From positions 186,001 to 250,000 of the forward strand of contig NZ_VNIP01000011.1 in the NCBI RefSeq assembly GCF_008370325.1: 64,000 bases of DNA, given 5' to 3'. Below the pieces are notes generated by a model that saw nothing but the letters and a program-made list of their open reading frames with translations, searched no databases and was not told the DNA's origin. This DNA is from Martinezella tropici (GTDB lineage Bacteria; Pseudomonadota; Alphaproteobacteria; Rhizobiales; Rhizobiaceae). The position numbers and the translations under genes are program-made. Shown here in pieces: positions 55,024 to 64,000 of the stretch. Each line of letters begins with the position of its first letter. The first letter of the stretch is position 1.

Positions 55024-56091
55024 TCAGTCATCGGCCTTGGGCTCCGGCAACGGAGCCGAATCCTTGTCGATCGAGACGACAACGGACATGCCGGGCGCCA
55101 GCTGATCCGCCAGGGGCTGCCCATCCTCGATCTTGACCCTGACCCCGATACGCTGGGCGACCTTGGTGAAATTGCCCGTGGCATTGTCGGGCCTGATGAC
55201 GGCGAATTCGGAACCCGCTGCCGGAGAGAAGCGCTGGATGCGACCCTTGATCTCGCGATGCCCGAGCGCATCGATGGAGATCGTGGCGGGCTGATCGAGC
55301 TTCATGCCATCGAGCTGCGTCTCCTTGAAATTGGCGATGACCCAGACATCCTTCGGCACCAGCCCCATGAGCTGTGTACCGGGTGTCACATATTGGCCGA
55401 GGCGCACGCCGACCTCGCCGACGCGACCATCCTGCGGCGCCCTGATCGTCGTATTGTCCAGATCGATATCGGCAAGCTGCACGGCAGCCTCAGCGCCGCT
55501 GACACCGGCTTCGAGCGAGGCGCGGTTGACGATAATCGTCGTCAGGTTCTGCTGGGAGACGTCGAGAGCGGCTTCTGCCTGATTGACCGAGGCCTCCGCC
55601 TGCTGCAGCGTCGCCTGCGCCTGTTCGGCATCGCTTGTCGTCGACACGCCTCTCGAGACCAGCGTCTTCACGCGATCGGCTGCAAGCTGGGCGCGCTTCA
55701 AGGCAGCATTGGCGCTGTCGATCTGCGCCTGGCTTGAAACGATGCCGGCCTTCGCGGCCTGCTCCTGCTGTTGTGAATTGGCGAGCGCCGCCTTCTGTCC
55801 GGCAAGGGTGGCGCGTGCCTGCGCCACCTTCTGCTTGTAGATGCGGTCGTCGATCTGGGCGAGCACATCGCCGTCCTTGACGAGCTTGTAGTCCTTGATC
55901 GGCACGTCGGTAATATAGCCGCTGACCTGGGGGCTGATCGTCGTGACATAGCCTTTGACATAGGCGTCGTCGGTGGTTTCGACAGAGGTTTTGAATGGCG
56001 GCAGATGCCAGGCATAGAGCACCAGCATGACGCCGCCGATGCCGGCGAGAACCGCGATGACTTCGATGGGGGAGCGAACGAGCCTCGACAT
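55024..56091 (-). CDS. HlyD-family periplasmic adaptor (EmrA-like)
   Basis: A 355-residue membrane-fusion protein. A single N-terminal helix (VIAVLAGIGGVMLVLYAWHL) is followed by the split lipoyl domain (VKGYVTTISPQVSGYITDVP), a long coiled coil rich in Gln/Ala (about 95-205) and the second lipoyl half with TTIRAPQDGRVGEVGVRLGQ. It links an inner-membrane pump to an outer-membrane channel. It is the last gene of a MarR-MFS-HlyD unit, 17 bp after the transporter gene. No TolC-like gene is adjacent. Confidence 0.94.
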   Translation of the reverse strand: MSRLVRSPIEVIAVLAGIGGVMLVLYAWHLPPFKTSVETTDDAYVKGYVTTISPQVSGYITDVPIKDYKLVKDGDVLAQIDDRIYKQKVAQARATLAGQKAALANSQQQEQAAKAGIVSSQAQIDSANAALKRAQLAADRVKTLVSRGVSTTSDAEQAQATLQQAEASVNQAEAALDVSQQNLTTIIVNRASLEAGVSGAEAAVQLADIDLDNTTIRAPQDGRVGEVGVRLGQYVTPGTQLMGLVPKDVWVIANFKETQLDGMKLDQPATISIDALGHREIKGRIQRFSPAAGSEFAVIRPDNATGNFTKVAQRIGVRVKIEDGQPLADQLAPGMSVVVSIDKDSAPLPEPKADD

Positions 56092-56108
56092 GGAGCTATT
56101 TCATATCC

Positions 56109-57755
56109 TCATGGGTTAGATGTCATGACCTCAGCCCGACCTTCGGCCAGGCGAGCCCTGACGAAGCGGAAGAAGACATGGATTGAGAGGCCGGCAAGCG
56201 ACAGAAAGGCGATGACGGCGGCAGTGAAGAAGGCATCTCCATAGGCGAGCATATTGGCCTCGCGACTGACCTGCGCACCCAGCAGCGCCATCCCCTCTCC
56301 CTTCAGGAGCGCGCTATCCCCGATCACCTTGCCATAGGAGGATGAAAGCCGGCTGACGCGATCAGCCACATGCGGATCGGTCAGAAGCACGCGCTCGGTC
56401 AGCACGGCGGAATGGAACTTCTCGCGAATGGTGATCAGCGTGCCGTAGAAGGCCGAGCCAATGAGGCCGCCGATGCTCTGCGTGAAGGTGAAGACGACGA
56501 AGAAGGTCACCAAATAGGGCGGGCCTTTGCCGAAGGCCGCCTTGAAGCCCTGCGACATGGACGGCGGCAGGAACAGGGCCGCGCCGGCGGCAACCAGCGC
56601 CTGGCTGAAATACATCTGCTCGGGGCGGGTCAGGTTCGTCACCTGCGAATCCATCAGCGAACCCACTCCCATCAGGATCAGCGCAACGAACTGGATCTGC
56701 CACGTGAAGCCATAGTTCATGAACACAGTGCAGATGAGACCGCCGATGATCGAGAAGGCGAGGATGATCCAATAGAGCAAGGCCAGCTGGTCGTAGAGCA
56801 GGCCGATGGCATTCTGATAGAAGGTCATGATGACGGAGGTCTGCTCGGCGGCGACGAGGCGGAAGATCAGGAGGATCGCCGTCAGGTGCAGGATTTCCGG
56901 CTGCAGCAACCAGCGAACGTCGATGAGGGGCGTCGACCGCCTGAGGTCGAGGACGATCGCGGCGGTGATCGACGCAATGCCGGCCGCCAGCACGACGCCA
57001 AGCCAGGGCACCTCCAGCCACCAATAGAGACGCCCGACCGAAAGCACGACCGCCAGACAGCCAAATCCGATTGCGACAAGCAGGTAGCTGAAGATATCGC
57101 CCAGCACGATGACCTTGACGCGCGGGGGCGGCGTCAGCGGCAGGAGATAGATGATCGGCATGACCAGCAGCGCCAGCGCCATCTCGAGCGTATAGAGGCC
57201 ACGCCATTCGCCATAGTCGAGCAACGAAGGCGACACCAAACGGGTGATGGGGGCGGCCAGCAGCGTGTTCGTCATCGCCAGGCTGACACCAACGGTCAAT
57301 TTCTTCGCCGGCCCGAAGGCTTCGAGCATATAGAGGAAGCCGAGCGTCGAGAGCGGCGCGCCGGCGATGCCGCTTAAAAAACGGACGACGATCGCCGAAT
57401 GCAAGTCGGAAACGAAAAGATTGAGCAGCGAGGCAAGCACGAAGCCGAGAATACTGACCTCGGCGAAATTGCGCACGCCGTATTGCAGGCGGATCTTTAC
57501 GAGCGCGATGGCTAGGCTGACATTGGGCGCCATGTAGGCGGCGGAAAGCCATGCGGATTCAGTGGTCGTTGCCGCGATGGTTCCCTGGATCTGGGTCAGA
57601 TTGGCGAAAGCGAGATTGAGACCCAGGCCCTGGGTCAGAAAGAACATGACGGATGCCGCAATATAGAGCGGCACTTTCCAGCCCGGCATAGGCGGTGGAG
57701 CGGGTGGGACGGCGTTGGCTTCCGCGTTGGCGACCAGGCCTGGATCACCGCTCAT
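56109..57755 (-). CDS. MFS efflux transporter, DHA2 family (EmrB-like)
   Basis: A 548-residue major-facilitator protein with about 14 membrane segments, the DHA2 layout. After a Pro-rich start comes the first helix (VPLYIAASVMFFLTQGLGLN), motif-A-like SLAIALVKIRLQYGVRNFAE and the central repeat. It lacks the clean EmrB GWR motif, so it may belong to a related subgroup with FarB-like function. Organic compounds such as fatty acids, phenolics or drugs are possible substrates. It follows the MarR gene by 8 bp and precedes the adaptor gene. Confidence 0.92.
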   Translation of the reverse strand: MSGDPGLVANAEANAVPPAPPPMPGWKVPLYIAASVMFFLTQGLGLNLAFANLTQIQGTIAATTTESAWLSAAYMAPNVSLAIALVKIRLQYGVRNFAEVSILGFVLASLLNLFVSDLHSAIVVRFLSGIAGAPLSTLGFLYMLEAFGPAKKLTVGVSLAMTNTLLAAPITRLVSPSLLDYGEWRGLYTLEMALALLVMPIIYLLPLTPPPRVKVIVLGDIFSYLLVAIGFGCLAVVLSVGRLYWWLEVPWLGVVLAAGIASITAAIVLDLRRSTPLIDVRWLLQPEILHLTAILLIFRLVAAEQTSVIMTFYQNAIGLLYDQLALLYWIILAFSIIGGLICTVFMNYGFTWQIQFVALILMGVGSLMDSQVTNLTRPEQMYFSQALVAAGAALFLPPSMSQGFKAAFGKGPPYLVTFFVVFTFTQSIGGLIGSAFYGTLITIREKFHSAVLTERVLLTDPHVADRVSRLSSSYGKVIGDSALLKGEGMALLGAQVSREANMLAYGDAFFTAAVIAFLSLAGLSIHVFFRFVRARLAEGRAEVMTSNP

Positions 57756-57763
57756 GCACTACC

Positions 57764-58207
57764 TCATGATTTGCCCACATTCTGGAGGTTGGCCGTCATG
57801 GCACGGATAACTTTGAGCGCCATGCCGACATCCTCGTCCGAAATGCCTTCCAAGATATCCGCGCGCACACCGGTGGCAAGAGCCTCTACCTCGGCGGCGA
57901 CGAGTTTTCCAGCTTCGGTCATGAAGATCTGCTTGGCGCGGCGATCGGACTGGGCGGCACGGCGCTCGACGAAGTTCTGCGCCTCCATGGCGTCGAGGAT
58001 GCGCACGAGCGTCGGCGTTTCAAGCTCCAGCTCGTCGGCAAGTTCCCGTTGGTTGATCCCGTCCCGACGGGAGAGCTTGCGAAAAACTCTGGCGCGGGAA
58101 AGAGTCATGCCGCGTTCGCGAACGAGCGCATCAAAGGCCGCCCTCAGCTTGCGATTGAAGGCAAAAAGGTCGTCGAAAAGCTCGTTTCTTGATGGCGTAC
58201 CCGGCAT
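57764..58207 (-). CDS. MarR-family transcriptional regulator
   Basis: A 147-residue winged-helix regulator with the MarR pattern: the helix-turn-helix in INQRELADELELETPTLVRI, the wing DAMEAQNFVERRAAQSDRRA (Asp and two Arg conserved), and KQIFMTEAGKLVAAEVEA. It is the first gene of the efflux operon and most probably represses it. A possible promoter for the unit lies just upstream in the 348-bp gap: TTGAAA and TATTTC at 17 bp on the minus strand. Confidence 0.94.
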   Translation of the reverse strand: MPGTPSRNELFDDLFAFNRKLRAAFDALVRERGMTLSRARVFRKLSRRDGINQRELADELELETPTLVRILDAMEAQNFVERRAAQSDRRAKQIFMTEAGKLVAAEVEALATGVRADILEGISDEDVGMALKVIRAMTANLQNVGKS

Positions 58208-58555
58208 TATTGCAACTTTATACTATTAGCATCCTACTCTATTCAAAGGAAATAGCCGGATTTTCGCAGCTTTTCAAGCATGATAGCCACAGCGGTTGAT
58301 GCGCGTGACGAAAGACCCGGCTAAAATAACCCTATGAATGGAATGCATAAGTGATTCGTGTGTCGATCCTTACGTTGCAAAGTGGCGACAAGGGATTTTT
58401 TACGTGGCGGAAACTTGTCCCTGTGGACGAGTAGAACAACGTTGATAGCCAAGACCGATTTATTCCGTTCGCTCCGCCCCGCACATTTGCTTGGTTGACC
58501 ATGACATCGGATCGTCGCAAACCAATCGACACCCTAAAGTACGAAGAGATGGAAA
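58208..58555. other. Intergenic region with divergent promoters of marR-efflux and dnaB
   Basis: No plausible gene lies in this 348-bp gap. Near the marR end there is an AT-rich stretch with partial repeats of AATAG that could be an operator. On the plus strand TTGCAA (58375-58380) and a T-rich element 17 bp later are a weak candidate promoter for dnaB. The rest shows nothing clear. Confidence 0.4.
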
Positions 58556-60052
58556 ATGAACGAAGCTGCGCGCAAGCTCGCCGCCATTGCTCCCGCCGAC
58601 CAGCACTATCGCGAAGCGCCCAACAATATCGAAGCGGAACAGGCTCTTCTCGGCGCCATCCTCGTCAATAACGATGCCTACTATCGCGTCTCCGACTTTC
58701 TGAAGCCCATCCATCTCTACGAGCCGCTGCACCGGAAGATCTTCGAGGTCGCGGGCGACATCATCCGCATGGGCAAGACCGCCAATCCGGTCACCATCAA
58801 GAACTTCCTGCCGGCGGAGGAAAAGGTCGGCGACATGACGGTCGCGCAATATCTCGCGCGTCTCGCCGTCGAAGCCGTGTCGATCATCAATGCGGAAGAC
58901 TATGGCCGCGCCATCTACGACCTGGCGCTGCGCCGGGCGCTGATCACCATCGGCGAAGACATGGTCAATATTGCCTACGACGCACCGCTCGACATGCCCC
59001 CGCAGACCCAGATCGAGGATACCGAGCGCCGGCTGTTCGAACTCGCCGAAAACGGCCGCTACGACGGCGGCTTCCAGTCGTTCAACGACGCTGTGGCGCT
59101 CGCGATCGACATGGCGGCCGTCGCCAAAGAGCGCGATGGTGGTCTTTCGGGTATATCCACGGGCATTCATTCGCTCGACAGCAAGATGGGTGGCCTGCAG
59201 CGCTCCGACTTGATCATCCTTGCCGGCCGTCCCGGCATGGGCAAGACCTCGCTTGCCACCAACATCGCCTATAACATCGCCGCCTCCTTCGAAGGCGAGG
59301 TGCAGGCGGACGGTTCCACCAAGGCGAAGAATGGCGGCGTCGTCGGCTTCTACTCGCTGGAAATGTCGTCAGAACAGCTCGCAACCCGTATCATCTCCGA
59401 GCAGACGGAAGTCTCCTCGTCGAAGATTCGCCGCGGCGACATCAACGATGCGGATTTCGAGAAACTGGTGGCATGCTCGATGATGATGCAGAAGGTGCCG
59501 CTCTACATCGACCAGACCGGCGGTATCTCCATCGCGCAGCTTGCCGCCCGCGCCCGGCGTCTCAAGCGTCAGCGCGGCCTCGACGTTCTGGTCGTCGACT
59601 ACGTGCAGCTCATGACCGGCTCCAAGAAGGCGGGGGAAAACCGCGTCCAGGAAATCACCGAAATCACCACGGGCCTGAAGGCTCTCGGCAAGGAGCTGAA
59701 CGTTCCGATCGTCGCGCTCTCCCAGCTCTCGCGCGCCGTCGAAAGCCGCGAAGACAAGCGGCCGCAGCTCTCCGACCTGCGCGAATCCGGCTCGATCGAG
59801 CAGGACGCCGACGTGGTGCTCTTCGTGTTCCGTGAGGAATATTACGTGAAGAATGCCGAGCCACGCGACGTGAACGATCCGAAATACGCGGAATGGGAAG
59901 CACAGTTCGAGCGCGTGAAGGGCACGGCCGACGTCATCATCGCCAAGCAGCGCCACGGACCGACGGGCACGGTGCGGCTCGCCTTCCAGTCGGAATTCAC
60001 TCGTTTTGCCGATCTCGCCGATTCCTCCTTCATTCAATATGAGGAACACTGA
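58556..60052 (+). CDS. dnaB: Replicative DNA helicase
   Basis: DnaB is the ring helicase at the replication fork. The 498-residue protein has the N-terminal DnaB domain (APNNIEAEQALLGAILVNND) and RecA-like C-terminal domain: Walker A LAGRPGMGKTSLATNIAYN (about 222-240), Walker B region LDVLVVDYVQLMTG, and ALSQLSRAVESREDKRPQLS, the conserved helicase block. No intein is present, and the length is standard. A strong terminator follows. Confidence 0.98.
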   Translation: MNEAARKLAAIAPADQHYREAPNNIEAEQALLGAILVNNDAYYRVSDFLKPIHLYEPLHRKIFEVAGDIIRMGKTANPVTIKNFLPAEEKVGDMTVAQYLARLAVEAVSIINAEDYGRAIYDLALRRALITIGEDMVNIAYDAPLDMPPQTQIEDTERRLFELAENGRYDGGFQSFNDAVALAIDMAAVAKERDGGLSGISTGIHSLDSKMGGLQRSDLIILAGRPGMGKTSLATNIAYNIAASFEGEVQADGSTKAKNGGVVGFYSLEMSSEQLATRIISEQTEVSSSKIRRGDINDADFEKLVACSMMMQKVPLYIDQTGGISIAQLAARARRLKRQRGLDVLVVDYVQLMTGSKKAGENRVQEITEITTGLKALGKELNVPIVALSQLSRAVESREDKRPQLSDLRESGSIEQDADVVLFVFREEYYVKNAEPRDVNDPKYAEWEAQFERVKGTADVIIAKQRHGPTGTVRLAFQSEFTRFADLADSSFIQYEEH

Positions 60053-60057
60053 GGCTG

Positions 60058-60099
60058 GCGCTTTGCGGCGCACATGTGCGCCGCAGCGCTTTTTCTTTT
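60058..60099 (+). terminator. Rho-independent terminator of dnaB
   Basis: The core is a 20-nt palindrome GCGGCGCACATGTGCGCCGC, extended by GCGCT/AGCGC with a TT bulge, then a T-rich run (five T, C, four T). Confidence 0.93.
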
Positions 60100-60165
60100 C
60101 ATCAATGACCAGTATTCTGGCCGGAGCCAAATCACCTCCGGCCATTTCCTATTTCAGGCGGCTCC

Positions 60166-61329
60166 ATGACAGATATTTTCAATGACGATGATGCTTTCGC
60201 TTCCGCTGGCCTGCGGCTGACGGTGGATCTCGGCGCACTCGTCGAAAACTGGCGCGACCTGGCTCGCCGTTCGGGCAGGGCTCGCACGTCGGCGGTCGTC
60301 AAGGCCGATGCATACGGGCTGGGGATCGAGGACATCGGCGAAACGCTTTACGCTGCCGGCGCGCGCGATTTTTTCGTCGCCACTGCGGACGAAGGCGCGA
60401 CATTGCGGCTCTATGCTCCGGAAGCGCGCATCTTCGTTTTGAGCGGCATCTGGCCGGGAATGGAACGCCGGTTTTTCGAGAACGACCTCGTGCCCGTCAT
60501 CGCTTCGGAGGAACAGTTGACCTTCTGGATGGCGGTGCTATCGGAGTATGGCGACTATCCTTGCGCGCTGCAGGTCGACACCGGCTTCAACAGGCTCGGG
60601 CTGCCGATGGATGATGCGATCGCGCTTGCCGACGACGTTTCCCGTCCGGCAAGCTTTGCGCCGGTTCTCGTGATGAGCCATCTCGCCTGCGGCGACGATC
60701 CATCCAATGCGATGAACAAGCAGCAGCTCGAGGCCTTCCGCAAGGTCAGCGCCGCCTTCGAAGGTATCGAGGCGAGCCTCGCCAATTCGGCCGGTATCTT
60801 TCTCGGATCGGACTATCACTTCGATCTCACCCGCCCTGGCATCGCCACATATGGTGGCGAGGCTGTTCCCGGCATAGCCAATCCGATGCGCTCTGTGGCG
60901 ACGGCGGAAGCGCGGATCATCCAGACCCGCTCCGTCAAATCAGGCGAAACCGTGGGGTATGGCCGCGCCCTGCAATTGACCCGCGACAGCCGGCTGGCGA
61001 TCGTCTCGGCAGGCTATGCCGACGGCTACATGCGCAGCCAGTCGAGCGGGGGCGTGCCGCTGCGCCAGGCCGGCATCCCAGGCGGTCATGGCTTCATCGC
61101 AGGCCACAAGGTGCCCGTTGCCGGCCGCATCACCATGGACCTCACCATCTTCGATGTCACCGACCTGCCGGAAAACCTGGCCAGAGCCGGTGACTATGTC
61201 GAGCTTTTCGGCAGCAACATTTCGGTCGACGAAGCCGCGAGGGCGGGAGGCACGATCGGCTACGAGATGCTGACCAGCATGGGACTGCGGCACGAGCGCC
61301 GGTATATCTCGGAAGAGATCGAGGAATAG
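60166..61329 (+). CDS. alr: Alanine racemase
   Basis: Alr makes D-alanine for peptidoglycan with PLP. The 387-residue protein has the PLP lysine 46 in SAVVKADAYGLG and the second catalytic base Tyr in SAGYADGYMR (about residue 284), plus HLACGDD and GRITMDLTIFDVT. It starts at the ATG at 60166, 113 bp after dnaB and beyond its terminator. It ends 23 bp from the convergent lysE-type gene. The dnaB-alr-radA order is common in rhizobia. Confidence 0.97.
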   Translation: MTDIFNDDDAFASAGLRLTVDLGALVENWRDLARRSGRARTSAVVKADAYGLGIEDIGETLYAAGARDFFVATADEGATLRLYAPEARIFVLSGIWPGMERRFFENDLVPVIASEEQLTFWMAVLSEYGDYPCALQVDTGFNRLGLPMDDAIALADDVSRPASFAPVLVMSHLACGDDPSNAMNKQQLEAFRKVSAAFEGIEASLANSAGIFLGSDYHFDLTRPGIATYGGEAVPGIANPMRSVATAEARIIQTRSVKSGETVGYGRALQLTRDSRLAIVSAGYADGYMRSQSSGGVPLRQAGIPGGHGFIAGHKVPVAGRITMDLTIFDVTDLPENLARAGDYVELFGSNISVDEAARAGGTIGYEMLTSMGLRHERRYISEEIEE

Positions 61330-61352
61330 CCCCAGCTATTTCTCAAAGTGCG

Positions 61353-61988
61353 TCAGCGCGCACTGATCGCCAGCCGGACACCAAGAGCCACGAACAGCGT
61401 GCCGAGACCACGGTCGAGCCACAGGCCGAGGCTGCGATTGCGCCGGAGGGCTTCGCTCAGCCGGCCGCCCAGCAGGATGAGCGGCGGCTCGATGAAGGCG
61501 GCGACGACAATGATCAGGCTGCCATGCAGCAAGAGCTGCGCCCAGACCGGACCGGCATTTTCGACGACGAATTGCGGCAGGAACGCCAGAAAGAAGATCG
61601 CGACCTTCGGGTTGAGCAGCGAGACCATGATGCCCTGCCGATAGATGCGGCTAAGGGACAAAGTCTTGCCCGCCTCCTTGATCCAGGCCCCCTCGCCCTT
61701 GGAGCGCAGCGCCTGGATGCCGAGCCAAATCAAATAGGCCGCACCGACCCATTTAACCGTCGAGAAGGCCAGCGCGGAAGCGGCTAGAATCGCCGAAAGG
61801 CCGGCGGCCGCCATCAGCACGTGCAGGCACGCGCCGCTCCAGATCCCGAAGAGGGCCGCAAAGCCGGAGCGCATGCCGCTTCTGATCGTATGACCGAGAA
61901 TGAAGGCGATATCAGGCCCCGGCGAGAGGTTGAGAAGCGTTGCAGCGGTTAGAAACCCGATCCAGTGCGCAAGAGAATAGTCGAACAT
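61353..61988 (-). CDS. LysE/RhtB-family exporter
   Basis: A 211-residue inner-membrane protein of the LysE/RhtB amino-acid exporter family, with about six helices. The signature LNLSPGPDIAFILGHTIRSG is at the start, then GLSAILAASALAFSTVKWVG and LNPKVAIFFLAFLPQFV. The substrate (threonine, homoserine, lysine or others) is unknown. It is on the opposite strand to alr and radA and breaks an otherwise plus-strand block. No regulator is adjacent. Confidence 0.93.
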   Translation of the reverse strand: MFDYSLAHWIGFLTAATLLNLSPGPDIAFILGHTIRSGMRSGFAALFGIWSGACLHVLMAAAGLSAILAASALAFSTVKWVGAAYLIWLGIQALRSKGEGAWIKEAGKTLSLSRIYRQGIMVSLLNPKVAIFFLAFLPQFVVENAGPVWAQLLLHGSLIIVVAAFIEPPLILLGGRLSEALRRNRSLGLWLDRGLGTLFVALGVRLAISAR

Positions 61989-62142
61989 CGGTGATCATCC
62001 ACAAAAACCCGGCATAAAGGCTCGCACGATCACCGTTGATACGGAAATCATTAGTTTTGATAGGCGGGGAAAGACATTATCTGACAGCCGATCGCGATTC
62101 GTCGCGAAAAGCAACGCATTCGAAGTTTGAGAACAGCATCCG

Positions 62143-63546
62143 ATGGCTAAAGCCCGCACACAATTCATCTGCCAGAACTGCGGCACGGTCCACAATCGCT
62201 GGGCCGGCAAGTGCGACAGCTGCGGCGCATGGAACACCATCGTCGAGGAGGATCCGTTGGGCGGGATCGGCGGCGGCCCGGCCAAGACGCCGCGGAAGGG
62301 CAAGCCCGTGACGCTGACGACGCTTTCCGGCGAGATCGAGGAAGCGCCGCGCATCCATACCGGCATATCCGAGCTCGACCGCGCGACAGGCGGCGGCTTC
62401 GTGCGCGGCTCGGCCGTTCTGGTCGGCGGCGATCCCGGCATCGGCAAATCCACGCTATTGATGCAGGCGGCTGCCGCACTCGCCCGGCAAGGACACAAGA
62501 TCGTCTATGTGTCCGGCGAAGAGGCCGTGGCGCAGGTTCGCCTGCGCGCCCAGCGGCTGAAGGCGGCCGACACGGAAGTGCTGCTGGCGGCCGAAACCAA
62601 TGTCGAGGATATTCTGGCGACGCTTTCCGAGGGCAAGCGGCCGGATCTCGTCATCATCGATTCCATCCAGACGCTGTGGAGCGAGCTTGCCGAATCCGCG
62701 CCCGGCACCGTCACGCAGGTGCGTACCGGCGTGCAGGCGATGATCCGCTTCGCAAAGCAGACGGGAACTGCGATGGTGCTGGTCGGCCACGTCACGAAAG
62801 ACGGCCAGATCGCCGGACCGCGCGTCGTCGAGCATATGGTGGATGCCGTCCTCTATTTCGAAGGCGATCGCGGCCATCATTACCGCATCCTGCGTACGGT
62901 GAAGAACCGTTTCGGTCCCACAGACGAGATCGGCGTGTTCGAAATGTCCGACGCCGGCCTGCGCGACGTGCCCAACCCATCCGAACTCTTTCTCGGCGAA
63001 CGCAACGAAAAGTCGCCGGGTGCGGCCGTCTTCGCCGGCATCGAGGGCACGCGCCCGGTGCTGGTCGAAGTGCAGGCCTTAGTCGCGCCGACATCGCTCG
63101 GCACGCCGCGCCGCGCCATCGTCGGCTGGGATTCGGCGCGTCTTTCGATGATTCTCGCCGTTCTGGAAGCGCATTGCGGCGTACGGCTCGGCCAGCATGA
63201 TGTTTATCTCAATATTGCCGGCGGTTATCGCATTTCCGAGCCGGCTGCGGACCTTGCCGTCGCTTCTGCACTGGTTTCCTCCTTGGCCGGTCTTGCCCTG
63301 CCCGCCGATTGCGTCTATTTCGGCGAAGTCAGCCTGTCGGGCGCCGTCCGGCCGGTTGCGCACACCGCCCAGCGCCTCAAGGAAGCCGAGAAGCTGGGAT
63401 TTTCCGGGGCCGTCCTGCCTGCCGCTTCCGCCGACCTGCCGAAGGTCAACGGCGGACGCTGGAGCGAGATCGACAGCCTGCCGGATCTGGTGGCGCGCAT
63501 TGCTGGATCGAAGGGCGCGCTCAAACGCGCGGAAGACGAAGACTGA
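62143..63546 (+). CDS. radA: DNA repair protein RadA
   Basis: RadA is a RecA-like helicase that drives branch migration in recombination. The 467-residue protein has a four-Cys zinc finger (Cys10, 13, 24, 27: CQNCGTVHNRWAGKCDSC), Walker A GGDPGIGKST (95-104), the RadA-specific KNRFG motif (about 253), and a C-terminal Lon-protease-like domain (DVYLNIAGGYRISEPAADLA). The ATG at 62143 is well placed. It is followed by cvpA after 91 bp. Confidence 0.97.
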   Translation: MAKARTQFICQNCGTVHNRWAGKCDSCGAWNTIVEEDPLGGIGGGPAKTPRKGKPVTLTTLSGEIEEAPRIHTGISELDRATGGGFVRGSAVLVGGDPGIGKSTLLMQAAAALARQGHKIVYVSGEEAVAQVRLRAQRLKAADTEVLLAAETNVEDILATLSEGKRPDLVIIDSIQTLWSELAESAPGTVTQVRTGVQAMIRFAKQTGTAMVLVGHVTKDGQIAGPRVVEHMVDAVLYFEGDRGHHYRILRTVKNRFGPTDEIGVFEMSDAGLRDVPNPSELFLGERNEKSPGAAVFAGIEGTRPVLVEVQALVAPTSLGTPRRAIVGWDSARLSMILAVLEAHCGVRLGQHDVYLNIAGGYRISEPAADLAVASALVSSLAGLALPADCVYFGEVSLSGAVRPVAHTAQRLKEAEKLGFSGAVLPAASADLPKVNGGRWSEIDSLPDLVARIAGSKGALKRAEDED

Positions 63547-63637
63547 GCCTTACTTCAGCCGTTCTTGGCGAAGAAGAGGCTCATGATTGAGGCCGATGCC
63601 AACCATGAGGTTTGGCAAGTCTTGAAGTGGATTATAG

Positions 63638-64000
63638 ATGCCCATTACGATTTTCGACGGTATTGTTATCGGCGTTCTTCTCTTCTCCGCCGTTCTGGCC
63701 ATGGTGCGCGGTTTTTCGCGCGAAATCTTATCGATCGTCAGCTGGGGCGGCTCCGCGGTCGCCGCCTACTATCTTTATCCGCTGCTCGTTCCCTATGCCC
63801 TGCAATACAAGGCCGATACCAAGATCGCGACGATCGCCTCGGCCGCCGTCATTTTCCTGCTGGCGCTGATCATCATTTCCTTCATCACCATCCGGATTGC
63901 CGATTTCATCATCGACAGCCGCATCGGCGCGCTCGACCGGACGCTCGGCTTCCTCTTCGGCGCGGCCCGCGGCCTGCTCCTGATGGTTGTCGTTGTCGCC
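63638..64000 (+). CDS. cvpA: CvpA family protein, N-terminal part, cut by window edge
   Basis: The first 121 residues of a CvpA-like inner-membrane protein: TIFDGIVIGVLLFSAVLAMV, then RGFSREILSIVSWGGSAVAA and further hydrophobic helices. CvpA is needed for colicin V production in E. coli and affects envelope stress elsewhere; its exact role is unclear. The end lies outside the window. In many bacteria cvpA is followed by purF, but that cannot be seen here. Confidence 0.92.
   Translation, partial: MPITIFDGIVIGVLLFSAVLAMVRGFSREILSIVSWGGSAVAAYYLYPLLVPYALQYKADTKIATIASAAVIFLLALIIISFITIRIADFIIDSRIGALDRTLGFLFGAARGLLLMVVVVA

Overview
The window reads as ordinary core chromosome of an alphaproteobacterium of the order Rhizobiales, most likely the genus Rhizobium or a close relative. 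This rests on gene content and order: a purM-purN / permease / DnaA-like regulator / ppk / ppx block; SDR-uvrC-pgsA-moaD-moaE; fabD-fabG-acpP-fabF-mltG; lptF-lptG-lptD-SurA-like-pdxA-rsmA; rpsF-rpsR-DUF2232-rplI then dnaB-alr-radA-cvpA; plus a RopB-type outer membrane protein. DNA is GC-rich, genes are tightly packed with many 4-bp ATGA overlaps, and intergenic mosaic repeats of rhizobial type are present. I saw no tRNA, rRNA, CRISPR array, insertion sequence, integrase or prophage gene.

Region 1-6.4 kb: polyphosphate synthesis and breakdown (ppk, partial ppx) lie behind an Hda-type replication regulator and an AI-2E family permease on the minus strand. They diverge from purM-purN (purine synthesis). 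Region 6.5-14.7 kb is accessory metabolism: a solitary PhnM-like amidohydrolase, a NudK-like NUDIX enzyme translationally coupled to a molybdopterin oxidoreductase, rlmJ, a GST, a divergent LysR/SDR pair with a perfect LysR-type operator, and ropB. Region 15-26.3 kb: a pteridine-reductase-like SDR, uvrC, pgsA, moaD, moaE, an orphan LivH-type permease divergent from a CGNR regulator and lipoprotein, ndk, a DinB protein, an unassigned protein, an ABC-F ATPase and a polysaccharide-deacetylase lipoprotein.

Region 26.4-34 kb: a complete TRAP transporter (DctP on plus, DctQM on minus), a galactose/arabinose-dehydrogenase-like enzyme, GrpB, and holC-pepA, with mosaic repeats in opposite orientation on either side of holC. 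Region 34-45.7 kb is envelope biogenesis: a PAP2 phosphatase, LptF, LptG, LptD, a SurA-like chaperone, then pdxA and rsmA, and on the minus strand mltG, yicC and gmk. Region 45.8-49.4 kb holds the fatty-acid genes fabD, fabG, acpP and fabF. Region 49.6-52.1 kb has an aldo/keto reductase, a small P-loop kinase-like protein and a histidine phosphatase.

Region 52.1-64 kb: the ribosomal block rpsF-rpsR-DUF2232-rplI is preceded by a recognisable promoter and a leader of about 210 nt. A MarR-controlled EmrAB-type efflux operon sits between rplI and dnaB. Then come alr, a LysE-type exporter on the opposite strand, radA and the start of cvpA. I found no convincing new defence, mobile or biosynthetic system. 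The most interesting leads are modest: the repeat family with covarying stems, the orphan permease/CGNR/lipoprotein locus, the protein resembling a diguanylate-cyclase N-terminus without a GGDEF domain, the PAP2 enzyme with a Glu in place of its motif-2 His, and the rpsF leader.
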